64,000 bases of DNA from Thuidium tamariscinum. Lineage: Eukaryota; Streptophyta; Bryopsida; Hypnales; Thuidiaceae. Numbering within the stretch: position 1 is the first letter of the stretch; the number at the start of each line of letters is the position of its first letter. This document shows positions 1-11,400 of the stretch, one piece after another. The position numbers were made by a program, and so were the translations under genes. The notes below the pieces were generated by a model. That model worked only from the letters and a program-made list of their open reading frames with translations, was not told the origin of the DNA and ran no database searches. The stretch lies in assembly GCA_947034885.2 (NCBI GenBank), contig OX344757.2, forward strand, positions 20,392,001-20,456,000, written 5' to 3'.

Positions 1-49
1 TACATTTATAAGGCAAAAGCATCCAAAGGTAATATGCAATACTAGTTAA

Positions 50-1464
50 CCTCTAAATGCCCTAGGCTCGGTTTGAGCTTCTTGGAATTTGCTTTAAATT
101 GAATAAAATGTCAACATTTTGATAAGTTGTATCAATATTTTAATAATTATAACCATACAAAATCAAACTAGATATATATTGGAGATTGCATAGGAAAAGA
201 AAACACATCAATATATCTTATAGAGTGAAAGATTATAGTGTTTGACCATGAAGGTGTTAAAATTGGAAAAGTGATGTGAAGTTTTTCTATCTTTTTTTCA
301 CAAGTCAAATGAGAAAAACTGGTGACCAAAAAAATATGAGGTTAAAGCACCTAACATGCATATCTCAAATTAATTTATGGCTTCTCAAAATCTCTTCTAC
401 AATTTTTGTAAATGAATTTTGAATGTGATTTTTCCTCCAAGATCGAGAGTATTTGAGGTTCATTTTCAAGAGCTCTCAACACTATGGAAAGTCAAGATTG
501 CAATGGATACCCTTGCACAAAATCTAGAATAGAAAAATCACTATCATTCATTTTTCAAATTAGATTTTTGACACTCAAACTAGACTTCAAAAAGAACTTT
601 TGAAAAATATAAACTACTAAAAATAACAACTTGGTTAGGTTTTATTTAACTTCAAAGTTTTACAAACACCAAATTTAGGTGCCTTGGGCATTTAGAAATT
701 AACGACATAATTTTGAGAAACTCTGAAATTCAAGTGCAAGTGGACTTAAAGAAGACATGTAGGGTTCTAAAGTAGACAAGTGAGGTTCCATGAAGTTGTC
801 ACTCTTCTTGGAATGGCCAATCAACCCTATGCGATCAAAGCTTAGAATGAGTCACTTCTGGATGTTTCTATGCCAACTTTGGTGTTAGTTTAGTGTTTGT
901 AGGAGGTGCATCTACATAGATTTTTTTTTAAAATTCGTATTATATTCATAGAAGTTCAAAAAAATATGATACTAATTTTATAGGTTTTGTAAACCATTTC
1001 CTAACAAACATACATCAATTTATTTTTGTAGCTACCTTCAAGATCTGTGAGTGTGAAACAAGTGTTGCTTTTAAGTACCTCATACCTTGGAGGAAAAACC
1101 ACATTAGAAATTCATCTAAAAGAGTACATTTTGAGAAGCCATGAATTGATCAAGGTTATACATGTTATGCCCTTTAGCCTCATATTTTTTTGGTGACTAA
1201 ATTTTTTGATATGACATGTTACAAGAGGATTGAAAGACTTCAACTCACTTTTACAATTTTAACACCTTCATGATCAAATATTATAATCTTTCAATTCATA
1301 AGTGATATTATTATGTTTTTTTCCCCTAAATAGCCTCTAAAATGTCTAATTTGAATTTGAACAATTACATATAAAAAATTGTTAAGGTTCTTCAAAATGT
1401 TAGTGTTTTGTTCAATTTAAACCAAATTCCTAGAAGCTCAAAAAAGGCCTTCACCATTTAGCGA
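50..1464. mobile_element. TTAA-flanked foldback element, type I
   Basis: The element is bounded by TTAA at 46-49 and 1465-1468. Its left end CCTCTAAATGCC mirrors the right end, which reads CGCTAAATGG on the other strand. The two halves are diverged inverted repeats: the text near 80-330 (GAGCTTCTTGGAATTTG, then blocks around AAAGATTATAGTGTTTGACCA and the ACTGGTGACCAAAAAAATAT block) returns inverted at 1080-1440. Arms are roughly 450-500 bp. No protein is encoded. TTAA target sites with ends starting CC(C/T) are typical of piggyBac-type transposition, but no transposase is present, so the class is inferred. Confidence 0.6.
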
Positions 1465-1468
1465 TTAA

Positions 1469-1835
1469 CCCCTAAAGTCTTGAACTACATTTTTTGGCAA
1501 CATAGCAATTTCGGGTAGCTCACTATGAACGGAGTTTTTTTGTTTTTTTGTTTAAAATTTTCACACAACATGTGTACAAGGAGTAGCTTTAAGGCCCAAC
1601 AATTTTCATAATTTTTGACTACATTGTTAAAAGTTATGACATGATATGTTGTTTCCTTTTAATGTCAGGCAGTCCAGGCAACAAAAACAACTTTTTAAAA
1701 TTTAAAAAAAATTAAAATTAAAAATTGAAATTCGTTTATTATATTTTTATCTATATGGAAAGCTTTGAATCATTCCATTTCGATATATGAGTAAAAAGTT
1801 ATGAGGAATTTTAGTTTGGGGTAGTTTGTGGTGGG
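1469..1835 (+). mobile_element. Partial TTAA element, family A (left part)
   Basis: It begins CCCCTAAAGTC directly after the TTAA at 1465-1468, which also closes the preceding element. It shares the TTTTTGGCAACATAGCAATTTC block, the GAGTAGCTTTAAGGCCCAACA block and the AAAGTTATGAGGAATTTTAG block with 23671-24020, 51177-51534 and, inverted, 53221-53610 and 45640-46017. Similarity stops near 1835, so the copy is truncated or joined to other DNA there. No coding capacity is visible. Confidence 0.6.
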
Positions 1836-2149
1836 GGTGCTATTTTGTGAGCCTTGGAGCTGAGCTTGTGAGCTTGTGAGCCTAAGAGCCTCCGATTACT
1901 AACATATTTTTTTGTAATTTTGAGATGAAGGACCTATGACCGTGGTTCAAAGGTGAGTTAAATTTCAATTAGAGCATATAAATGTATTTGGTGTTAAAAA
2001 ATATTTATAACAACAAAAGGTCAGGGATATCATATTATAATTTGTTAGTCTAAGAATTTCTACCTAAGAAATGGACAATATCCAAAATTTCAGGAGGTGG
2101 TTTGCGGTTAGGAATTAAATCCTAAAATGAGCTTCAAAAGTGCAAATTC

Positions 2150-2730
2150 TAGTCAATGACATCTCCCATTTTCTAATGTATGTAATTAAATAGTATGCAT
2201 AATTTTTTCCCAGTTAACTAAATCTCTTATGTGGGGCCAGTTATGTATTGTTATGGTGGATTTTCATTTGCTCTCCATTTTTTTTCTTCTTTAGTTTCCT
2301 TATCATTCATTCCCTATTATTTTTATCTCAAGTGTTTAGGATTTAAGTATGTTTTCATTCCCTCTCCATTTTTTTTCCATTCTAGTTTCGAAATCATTCA
2401 TTGTCTATTAATTGACTATAAATTGTTTAGGATTGATGTATGTTTTCATACCCTCGCCATTTTTTTTCCCATTTCAGATTCCTAATCATCCATTGCCTAT
2501 TATTTTTCTATGAAGTGTTTAGGATTAAGGTATATTTTCATTCCATCCCCATTTTTTTCTTCTTTAGTTTCCTTATCAATCAATTCCTAGATATTATTTT
2601 GAAGAACTTTGATTTTTTGACTAGAATCCATTCACGAACATGTCTGATTCATTTGAAAATTCTCAAAATCAATCTAGTCGCTTGTAACAAATTGATAGCA
2701 CTTCCCATTCATTCAACTATACTTCAATGA
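2150..2730 (+). repeat. Repeat family B copy with a 91-bp tandem array
   Basis: From 2261 a unit of about 91 bp recurs about 3.5 times, with starts near 2261, 2352, 2443 and 2535. Each unit opens TTTTCATT, then a CTCCATTTTTTTT run, then TTTAGGATT near its end. The flanks CATCTCCCATTTTCTAATGTA (2159) and GAAAATTCTCAAAATCAAT (near 2656) recur at 41778 and 42820, so this is one copy of a dispersed family. Short open frames across it are low-complexity Phe/Ser/Ile strings and are not genes. 1836-2149 between the repeats shows nothing recognisable. Confidence 0.6.
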
Positions 2731-2794
2731 AAAATACAGAAAATCAAAATCTTAGAAAACAAAACACTTTATAAAGAGATGTAGTAAGAAAGGC

Positions 2795-5700
2795 TCATCC
2801 AGTAGATTTGTGAAGGGTACTACTAGAGGATCTAGATGCAGAGCTCTCATCACTATGTGATGACTCATCACTACACTCTCTAGTAGAATCATCTATGAAT
2901 GTCAAAACACGTGGATCTACTTTACGAGCCCTAGAAGATGGTTTAGGAGCATGAGTTTGAAGGTGCAATGCTACAGCCTCAGCATACACTGGTAGCTGGA
3001 AAGGTTTTGGGGGGCTACCAAAAAATGATGGATCCCCAAAGAAAGGTTGATGTCTCACCATCTTCATTTTTTCGGCTTGCCTACAAAAAATAAATGAACA
3101 AGTATTAGCACAAAGCATAAAATATAACCATAAAGTTCAAATTAACACAATTAAGGATAAACTTACTTACTAAATCGTGATTTCTTCGGGATACGGTGGA
3201 CTGGCACCTCTTCATCATCAAGCTCAATAGCAGGAGTTGGAGATACTACCGATTGCGCTTGTGAAGTAGAAACGGAGCAAATCAAAGGAGCAAGTAAAGC
3301 CTCAAAAATGGACTTATCTTCCTCCAAAGCCACGACATGGCGTCCAGTAGCTCGACAAGCATAAATAGATGAACTTGTAGAAATTATAAAAGAAGAATAG
3401 TTAGAAAATTACACAACTCATAAATCACAAATTCCTTGAAAGTGACAAAAGAGAAGAAGAAAAACACCTGTAGCTGCAGTGCAATCGATCACAATGTCAC
3501 CCGGTGAGGAAGTTGCTTCTATCAACATCTGCATGAAGGCTCGAGCCTTCTCTCGTGGCCCTCGCCATGGCATCTTGCCATTCATGGAGACATCCTCGTT
3601 GCAAAAATTCTGTAGCACGTCGTCTCGGGCCACATTAACACCTACGGCATCATGTGCAGGTACTTCTTGAAAAGAAAACTTCGATGGAACCTCTCCTGTT
3701 GTAGCCTTGACATACAATGATATACCAAAACGCATAGTCTGTAGAATATTTCAGAGTCAGTATGCAGTATTCAGAATGTGGCAATTGAGAAATGAATAGC
3801 ACAATCAAAGCTTAGGAATTTACCGTGGCAAGTGGATCCGTAGGTGACTTCAAGTGAAGTCTATTCATGCCCCACCATTCCTTGAGAGCTTTGACCTCAA
3901 AATCCACACAGAATCCTTTCAGGTAGGACTGCATCTTACGACAAAGAGGATACATGACAAGTAGAGCCCCTCCATCGTGAAGATAGTTCTCTGCAAGATC
4001 GAAGACAACTTGTAGACCATCTTCGGAAAATTGATTCCACACTGGAATAGCTGCCGGTGGAATGGACACAGTAGGGACCGATAAACCCTCTGGTACATCT
4101 ACAATGATGAGGTCTACAAGGGCTTGTTTAGTCAAGACACCATCAAGATAGCGGTCCTTGTCTGAAGCATGCTGTAGAAATAAAAACAATGTATTTGTAA
4201 TCAGTTAAGTGAAAAAGGACAAATGCAGAAGTACATCAATGATAATTCTTTGGAAAAATAGTAAAAAGAAACAAAGATAAACACAACAAACTATAGAAGA
4301 TCAACAGGGTTGACGAATTGCAACGTCCAGGGCAAAATTACGTCCAAAATCCGGACGTCCGGACGTCCAGACGCAATGGACGCAGTGGACGTAGTCCTCG
4401 GCGACCAACGGACGGCATCCGTCGGAAGTAGACGTGCGGACGGGCGGTTGGAGATTGCGGTCGGGGAGTGCGGACGGGCGGTCGGATGGTGCCGTCCGCT
4501 GCTCCGTCCGTAGTCCGACCGACCACCTGTCCGCCTTCTGTCTTACTGAAAGGCCGTCCGCATGGCTGTCCGGTCGCCCGTCCGCTGGACGTACGTCAAA
4601 AAAAATTTCAAATGTCACAGGACATCCGAGGGGTAGCGTCTACGTCCCATGGACGTCCGGACGTCCCGTCATCCCTGAAGATCAAAGTAGACAATCAATA
4701 CCTTTTCTAAGAAGGCCGTCATGGCATTGAATGCATCAGGAGCACTACCTTCTTCTGCATCGAGTAAAGTAGTAATAGAAACATTTAAGATGCACTCATC
4801 CACTGGAGGTACACCTTGCAAGTTAAGAGCATGGGGTACAGGTCCATGCAGAAGACATTGTTGAGTGAGAGAAAAACCGGAAGAAGTATCCTTCATGGTA
4901 GCATCACTCACTGCTGGGTCTGGCACCACGGTCTCTGCCTTCCTCTTCCTACCCTTCTGCTTGCCCTTACCATCAATCTTGGCTTTCTCGGCTTCTCGCT
5001 CCTTCTTCTTCGCATCATTCTCCTCAGTTTTCTTCCTGGCTTCTTCCCATTTCTCTTCCTTCTTCTTGTCTGCCAACTCTCGCCTCTTGATGGCCTTTGC
5101 ACGAGCCTCAACATCCAAGCCTGCAAACTCATCCACCATTGACACTACGGTAGCACTTTCCTTGATTGACTGGAAGAGAGCTGTTTCATGAGGAGGGATA
5201 AATCCCTGGCTACACTCCAGGTACCAAGGCATAGCTTGAAGATGAGCACTTGGCCAATTCTTCAACTGTGCCGGAGAGAACATACAGGACTCAGGCATTG
5301 CATGATTAAGCCAAGTGTTGAGAAACGGTGGTAAATCAGCCTTTGAGATGGCTTTCTTTGCATACAACTCGAACATGAAGTACCTACAAATATTACCACA
5401 TATTCAGCCACAGTAGTAACAGATCAAGAATAAAATAAAATCAACAAAGAAAATAAAAATAAAAATTGCAATACCTGTATAAAATCCTTCTCACGACAAG
5501 CAAAGATCCCTTGAAGTCCTTAAAGGCATCTGACTTTTTGAATGAGTCAGCCCCCTTGAAGTCACCTACAAAAGCGTAGTCCCAAAGTTTCATACGCCAG
5601 CTCTCAATGAAATCCACAAGTGTTTGTGGCTCTTCAGTCACCTCCATATTGATAGAAATGTTGTCAGACCGAAGTATTGACTCATACAACTCAACGGCAG

Positions 5701-7361
5701 AGTCTTCAATCTGGTAAAGTAAAAAAATATAACAAGGTCAGAATAGAAATAAAGAGAAGGAATAGACTATTGTTCAAAATTAAAGTAATGAATGCAAAGA
5801 ACTTACCCCAACATACCAGCAGGCTTTATAAAGGAAAGAATTCAGTTTTTCGTCATTAGCTGGTCTTGGAGGAAATCGGCGTGCCTCTCGAGTTGGTCCG
5901 GAGGAATTCAGCCACTTCAGCCACTTCACCTTATGTCTCGCACTTGCGTTTGCAGTAGCAATTAGCTGGAGTTTGTCAAGAGTCAACTCTGGAGCAGAGT
6001 ATAAAGTCCAATGCCTCTCAATCTGTCATTTGAAAACATTACTTAGTATGGTGGAGAAGAACATTTAAAAAAGAGAATAGGCTGAAAAAGAAAATGGAAG
6101 TACCTCTTGAAGCCACTCATCCCCTAAGGCCGAATGTGCTACTGAAACAATCTTGGATAGTTTCTTGTACAACTTGTCGGTCATTTCCTTGGTAGCCACT
6201 CGCATAGCGGTTGCAACCCCAACAGCAGTCACATCTTCCCCTGGTGTCTCCTCGTGGTACTTCCGAACCCCTAAGTCTGCTGCTGCTGCAATCTCTTGCT
6301 ACATAGTGCACATCAAAGAAACCAAGAAAATGTCAATGAACAAAGATATATAAAAACAGTATTCCCTCTAATTCAAGATCACAATTTCATTAGAACAAAT
6401 TGAAAAGTGAAAGACATCTTACTTGAAATATGAATGAAGTGAAGACATCCAAAGGCATGGAATACCATGTCTTGCGAGTATTTTGATGGCATGCCTTCAT
6501 ATCCTCTACACTTAGAAGTTCATTGAACTTGTCAATGGGCATAGACCCATACTTCTTAACACGATATAGTGTATGCACGAGGTTTGTCTTGATGTGCGAA
6601 TGCTCCGTGTGCCTACACAGATTGTAAGCCAAACAATGTTAGATCACTGCATAAACAAAAAACAAATACCTTTAGGATGACATGAGAAGGAGGATACTTA
6701 CTTATTTATATCATGCATAACTTGCATTGCTGCACCAACTCGGCCTTTTGTATCCAAAATGATTGAGTCAACCGAAATGTGCCACTTCAAATTTGTGGAG
6801 TAGAGACGTTTGATGTGTCTCATCCACGCAATACATCGGTGATTCCCATCGCAAACATAAAATTTTGCATCCACCAAGTGCATCAGCTCAGGAATCTTGC
6901 TCAAAGAAATATTGAACTCATCGTTCACAGTGTTCCTTATAGGGCCCCATTGAGCTTTCTCCGCATCAGAAAACAATCTAGAATTACCATCCTCATCCGA
7001 AGTGGAGACATAAAACACCCGAGACCCTTCTTCATACCCTTGGGCAAAGTCCTGCTCAAGTTTGGTAATGTCACATCCTAATGTGGGCCGAACCATAGGC
7101 ATTGGAACGAATCGACACAATGGAATTTTCTGTCATGAGAGATGGTGAGGCTTCAATTTCAGACTAGAAATTGTAGTCACAAAATCCAACTTCTGCTTCC
7201 TACGAATGGCATCTTCTCCCTCTTCCACATCCCCCTCACTAATGGCCCTGCCTTGCTCAGTATTGTCTTCCAATATCTCTTCTGCAACTTCCTCAATGAG
7301 CCTCTCTTCATGTAGCACAACAACATCTGTAGGCAAGGGATCCTTCAAACATACCCACAAA
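2795..7361 (-). pseudogene. ParB-like / beta-class methyltransferase-like gene, probably broken
   Basis: Exons by eye (minus): 7361-6702, 6612-6423, 6298-6104, 6022-5807, 5710-5475, 5383-4702, 4171-3824, 3738-3468, 3373-3167, 3080-2795; nearly all join in phase with GT-AG borders. The first exon carries a ParB/Spo0J-like domain (RFVPMPMVRPTLGC, then YVCDGNHRCIAW). Exon six is a Lys/Glu-rich, probably helical segment. Exon seven has DLIIVDVPEG (place of DPPY motif IV) and GGALLVMYP. Exon eight has SPGDIVIDCTAATG, aligning with the DPFxGSG motif I, and exon nine YACRATGRHVVALEED. Motif IV before motif I is the beta-class order of N4-cytosine/N6-adenine DNA methyltransferases. A Ser-rich tail ends the protein. 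Oddities: an in-frame TGA at 7133-7135 just before QKIPLCRF; the exon eight/nine junction is off by one base; the DPPY site is degenerate. The 5' end is unresolved. Domain calls are from motif reading only. Confidence 0.6.
4305..4677. mobile_element. hAT-type MITE in an intron of the ParB-methyltransferase gene
   Basis: A 373-bp insertion with termini CAGGGTTGACG at the left and CGTCATCCCTG at the right (imperfect inverted repeats), flanked by a perfect 8-bp duplication AAGATCAA at 4297-4304 and 4678-4685. CAGGG-type ends and an 8-bp duplication are the hAT hallmark. The interior is strikingly GC-rich for this window and full of GGACGTCC, CCGTCCG and GGACGG words. Open frames inside it are by-products of this iteration. 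It lies wholly within the intron 4172-4701, next to the exon starting the methyltransferase-like region. A related diverged piece lies at 28108-28260. Confidence 0.85.
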
Positions 7362-7643
7362 CTGCAAATTACTAGAAGCTGGATTATGAGAAACAATGTG
7401 CAATCCCAAAAAAAAATTTGGATTATACCAATACATATCGATCTACCAAACAATACCTATAAAGGGTAATATGATGATCTATCTTTGCGTCCTTGAAAGT
7501 ACTATTCTATATCCAGCAATGCCTAATTTATCACTCATTAATACTGAAGGTCCGAACAAACTTTGTTTTCAAAAAAATAACAATAGCAATAGTGTCATCA
7601 GAATTACACAACAAATCTGCAAGACTGCTCCACTCAATCATCA

Positions 7644-10303
7644 CTCTCGGTGGCGAGAGAGTTACCAAGCTTAGGACCTATCGGGATTCTAAACAGATTT
7701 CAACAATTAGACCCATCAATTAAAATTCCTTTCTATCTCGGTGTCGAGAAGCCTGCTAGGCTAGGATCTAATTGAAGTAAACAATTATGTGCAAGTGATG
7801 AAAATTCTAAGGAAGTCTAGATTGACCTACGATAACCTAAGAATAATCAATACACGAATGCAGGACCTCAACAGTAAAAATCTAGTCTCGGTGGCGAGAG
7901 ACAGCCATTATGTGTGTTCAATCGGGATTCCCTGAAAATTCATAGGAAAATGGGATTCACTTTACAACCTTGTGCAAGTGGACTTCTAGAGAAAATATAC
8001 ACATTTCTACACTCGGGATTACTTGATGCATTCATCTCGGTGCCGAGAGGTTTCACCAATCGATCTCTATTTGCAATCTAGGGAAACATCTGCAAAATTA
8101 ATCCCATATCATTCTAGGTCTAGTCTCAGATATTGAATTGTTATATCTCTTGATATCCACTATAGTATGTTGCAAAGCTATAAAATGAACTATGAGCTGT
8201 CGCGACTATTAAATTTGACCTTTTTATATTAATTCCTCGAGACAGAACTACTCTGATATGTAGGAGTCATTGAAATAATGCCTTCTTCCAAGACGAGGAA
8301 GTAAATGTGAATCTCTCGGTGGCGAGAGATGATCCTCTCAGAGGACTAGTCGCAGGTTTTTCCAGATTCCAAAATCAAGACATCGATCAGTTTAAAACTG
8401 GTCTGGGGAAATGGGTCGTATTTCTCCGAATCATGGGGCTGTCAGGGACACTCTCGGCAACGAGAAAGGATCGGTGGGTGGCCCCTGTTGGAATTCAGTG
8501 GACAGCCTGCAGACTGTCTATGCGGACGAGGATACAACCCTAGCATCAATCTCTTAGCTAAACTGAATAAGTCAGATCTCGATCTTCTGAAGCGGCAGAT
8601 ATTGCTGCAAAGCCCGGGGCCTCCAGAAGGGCTCTCGGCAGCGAGATCACAATCAATCGTGGCCCCTCTTGCATCATGAAGTAATCTGCGACTAGTCCAT
8701 TTGGCAAATTTTCCGGGACCGGTCTCTGGCTGACTCCATCTCGTTGCCGAGAGGACTACACTACTATACACTGAGCGTGAATTTCTTTCACTGATATCAA
8801 TTGCGAGCACTTTTTAATTCAAGATAAACACGAACGATTTTTTATCAGACACAGAAAGTCCGATAAGAGAGCAGGCGTGGAGTCCCGCGCATGTGAGCCA
8901 AAGCTCTGAACTCAAAGCCTGATCAACGGTCAGATTTGGAGCTACATGAATTCATCATGGGGATCAGTTTCCGCTCATCCTAGCATTGTAGGTCTACCTA
9001 CTCGGTTTTCACATTCTGCGGCAGAGATCATCCAACCACCCCTGGAGACCGAGCATCGATCGAGATTCATCACAAATAAGATGCAGCGGAGACCTTCAGT
9101 GAGCCCAACCCCAACTAATGAAACCACGAATCCTATAGCAGAGAACATCCTGATCTCGCCCGTGAGTCCCAATCCACTAAGTGCTAGGATCTTGTCTCGG
9201 TAGCGAGAGCTTTTCATAGTATCCGAAGGACCAGAACGATGATGGGAAACCCTAAGGAAATAATCAAAATATAGTAGGCCAGTTCAGTTACAGAGCTGGT
9301 CTATACCCAGAAGATTCTCAATTGCTGGTGCTTTCACGGTAAGGAGGGAACTGCCATAACTTCCTTCTGGAACTACAAACGGACCGTATATGGAGTTCGA
9401 ATGATGTGCAATATCTCAAATTAACAAAATGCATTGAGTTATGCTCAAGCAGTTCTTCCACAGCAAACTAGTTCTTACGGTCCAGATTTAAAACCATACC
9501 GTAATCACAGAGAACTTCGTCAAAAAGCAACTGCACAGATGATCGTCCCCGAATCACTATAACCGCTAATTCTACTCCAATAGACTACGATCGTGCATTT
9601 CAGCAGCAACCTCCCGTCGATCCATACGGCGCTCACTCAGTTCCAAGTTCCAACCAATACAGGGTGCAGTTTAAGTGTATGAAAATTATCGACAATTTAA
9701 CATCACGCATGAAGGTTGTGTCCAGCATGATGCCAAAATCTCTCCTCGCAGGATATCAGGCATCATTTACGTGACCTAACATTGGAAGAAGTTGGTCCTG
9801 GGTTGGAGTACCAACCGTCAACAGTTGCAATCCTTGCTCAAGGGGTTTGTGACCTCGGAGAATTTCCCTCATCAAGGCACGACTCCACAAGAAAATAGCT
9901 ATCGCATTGAAACTAATTAGTTCTGAGATTACTGATGCAAGTTCTGCAAATTCTGAGAAATTTTGTTGTACCTCACTCGCTCTTGTGATGCCGCTACTGG
10001 TTCGTCTGGAGATTTAGAGCAAGATTTCGCCCTTTCTGATCCCTTCTCCAATGCTCTGGAATCGCTGGATCCTGGGCAGACCTGGATTAACAAGTGGAAT
10101 TTTACACTTTCACAAAATCAGTTTGTATGCATCTCTGTCCCGATCAAGCAAACATTGCACTCTGTTTAAACTAGTTGGGCAAGATTACTCGCACGATTTA
10201 GGTGGATCCTGCGGCAAGATGACAACCAGATTTTGAAATTCGGGGTTAAGGTCGAAGCCTTTCGCACTGGTCGGCAGCAAGAAGGTATCTCTCGCTACCG
10301 AGA
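7644..10303. repeat. Ten dispersed copies of a TCTCG-N4-CGAGA dyad
   Basis: A short inverted repeat recurs with core starts at about 7645, 7736, 7886, 8035, 8313, 8452, 8633, 8739, 9195 and 10290. Typical forms are TCTCGGTGGCGAGA, TCTCGGTGCCGAGA, TCTCGGCAACGAGA and TCTCGGTAGCGAGA; the copies at 8739 and 10290 read as the opposite orientation (TCTCGTTGCCGAGA, TCTCGCTACCGAGA). The best copy, 8311-8330, is a nearly perfect 20-base palindrome. Most spacings are 90-280 bp. The DNA here is clearly less AT-rich than its flanks. I see no convincing coding exon in 7362-10700. A weaker relic (TCTCTCGGTACCAAGAGAA) lies near 17157. Confidence 0.7.
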
Positions 10304-10931
10304 GAGACTTCTCGGGGCTTACTTGTTGAAGCCAGAAGGAATACCCTACCACGTGCTTCTCATGTGACATTGCAGAAGTCCGGGCGAAAATCATCACACT
10401 CGCCGATACTGTACGAGGCGGATAAGGAAGCCCAATGATAAAGCAAAAAGTCCCAAACCGGAACTTTCGACCCTTCAACGCAAGTGCACAGCAGCGGAGA
10501 CTCCAGCAACAGATTTCGACTATTGGAAGATCATGCCATTTCCAGGTTCAATAAAGAGCAACCTCACTCCAGCCCCGATCATCTTCACTCCACTCTCAAC
10601 ATTCGATCAAACACTTAGCATCAAGCTGATCTAGCTTCCACATCTAAATAGTTGTGAACAATTAAATCCGTTTCCAGATTCACAGTCAGTGCAGCTTCCT
10701 CGTTCTTCACTTCTTCATTCACTGATTTGAATTTAGGGTTCAAGCAGCGATCATGGCAGCACCGAGCGCTTTGCCGAGGGGTCCATGCGGGTTCTTCAAT
10801 CTATCATCTGAGCTGCTTCGTTCCGATACTCCAATGGCTCGATCGACAGGTTTACATGAAAATGACACTGGTACAATCCTACGTAGCCCTCCTCCTGCTA
10901 TGTCGGCACTGTCGTTCTTTTTTACTCTACC

Positions 10932-11228
10932 TCAAGGGAACCTTATCACAACAGGTTGTGCCACAGGAGGTTGAGGAGGACGCCTTCCCCAAAGACAGAA
11001 GCAAGAAAGAGCAGCCATCGTAAGGAATGCTGGAATGCCCAAGACTGTACCTAATATGAGACCCAAATGCCGTGTGTTTGAGCCCCGTGCAGAGGGACCA
11101 GCCTGCGTGTTGGGAATTGGCATTACTGTGCCCCCTGCCGCGTTCTTGCACAACGAGTACCCCGACTTTTTTTTTAACATCACCAATTGCAGTGAGAAGG
11201 AAGCCCTCAAGGCCAAGTTCAAGCGCAT
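10932..11228 (-). CDS. Possible single-pass membrane protein exon, unidentified
   Basis: An open frame of 98 codons (from a TTG; no ATG supports a start) contains one convincing hydrophobic segment, HLGLILGTVLGIPAFLTMAA followed by LSCFCLWGRRPP, as in a transmembrane helix with a basic cytoplasmic edge and a Pro-rich tail. The opposite strand is also open over much of this region, which weakens the case. It may be one exon of a longer receptor-like gene or a chance frame. No family is recognised and no splice partners could be fixed. Confidence 0.2.
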   Translation of the reverse strand: MRLNLALRASFSLQLVMLKKKSGYSLCKNAAGGTVMPIPNTQAGPSARGSNTRHLGLILGTVLGIPAFLTMAALSCFCLWGRRPPQPPVAQPVVIRFP

Positions 11229-11400
11229 TTGTGAGTTTCACGGATCCTTGCGGATTCAGGTTTCGCATCTCGATTCCTTCGAATTTATTGGAACACACTC
11301 ACAAAGGTTTTCAGATTTTTAATTACCACGTAACCCTAAATACAAATCAATCATGTGCCTACCAACTGCGCCAAGAGATACAAATAAAGAAATCTTAAGA

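Noticed and set aside
2231..2730. Two Phe/Ser-rich open frames with a hydrophobic look
   Set aside because: They follow the 91-bp tandem repeat and shift between frames; there is no conserved domain or splice support.
4310..4730. Several overlapping Arg/Pro-rich open frames on both strands
   Set aside because: They lie in the GC-rich hAT MITE within an intron; frames stay open on all sides because the CCGTCCG words lack stop codons.
4816..5191. Leu/Phe-rich plus-strand frames resembling membrane proteins
   Set aside because: They are the antisense of the Lys/Glu-rich exon of the ParB-methyltransferase gene.
10727..11398. Plus-strand frames opposite the possible membrane exon
   Set aside because: Overlapping frames on both strands with no recognisable motif and no consistent splice sites.
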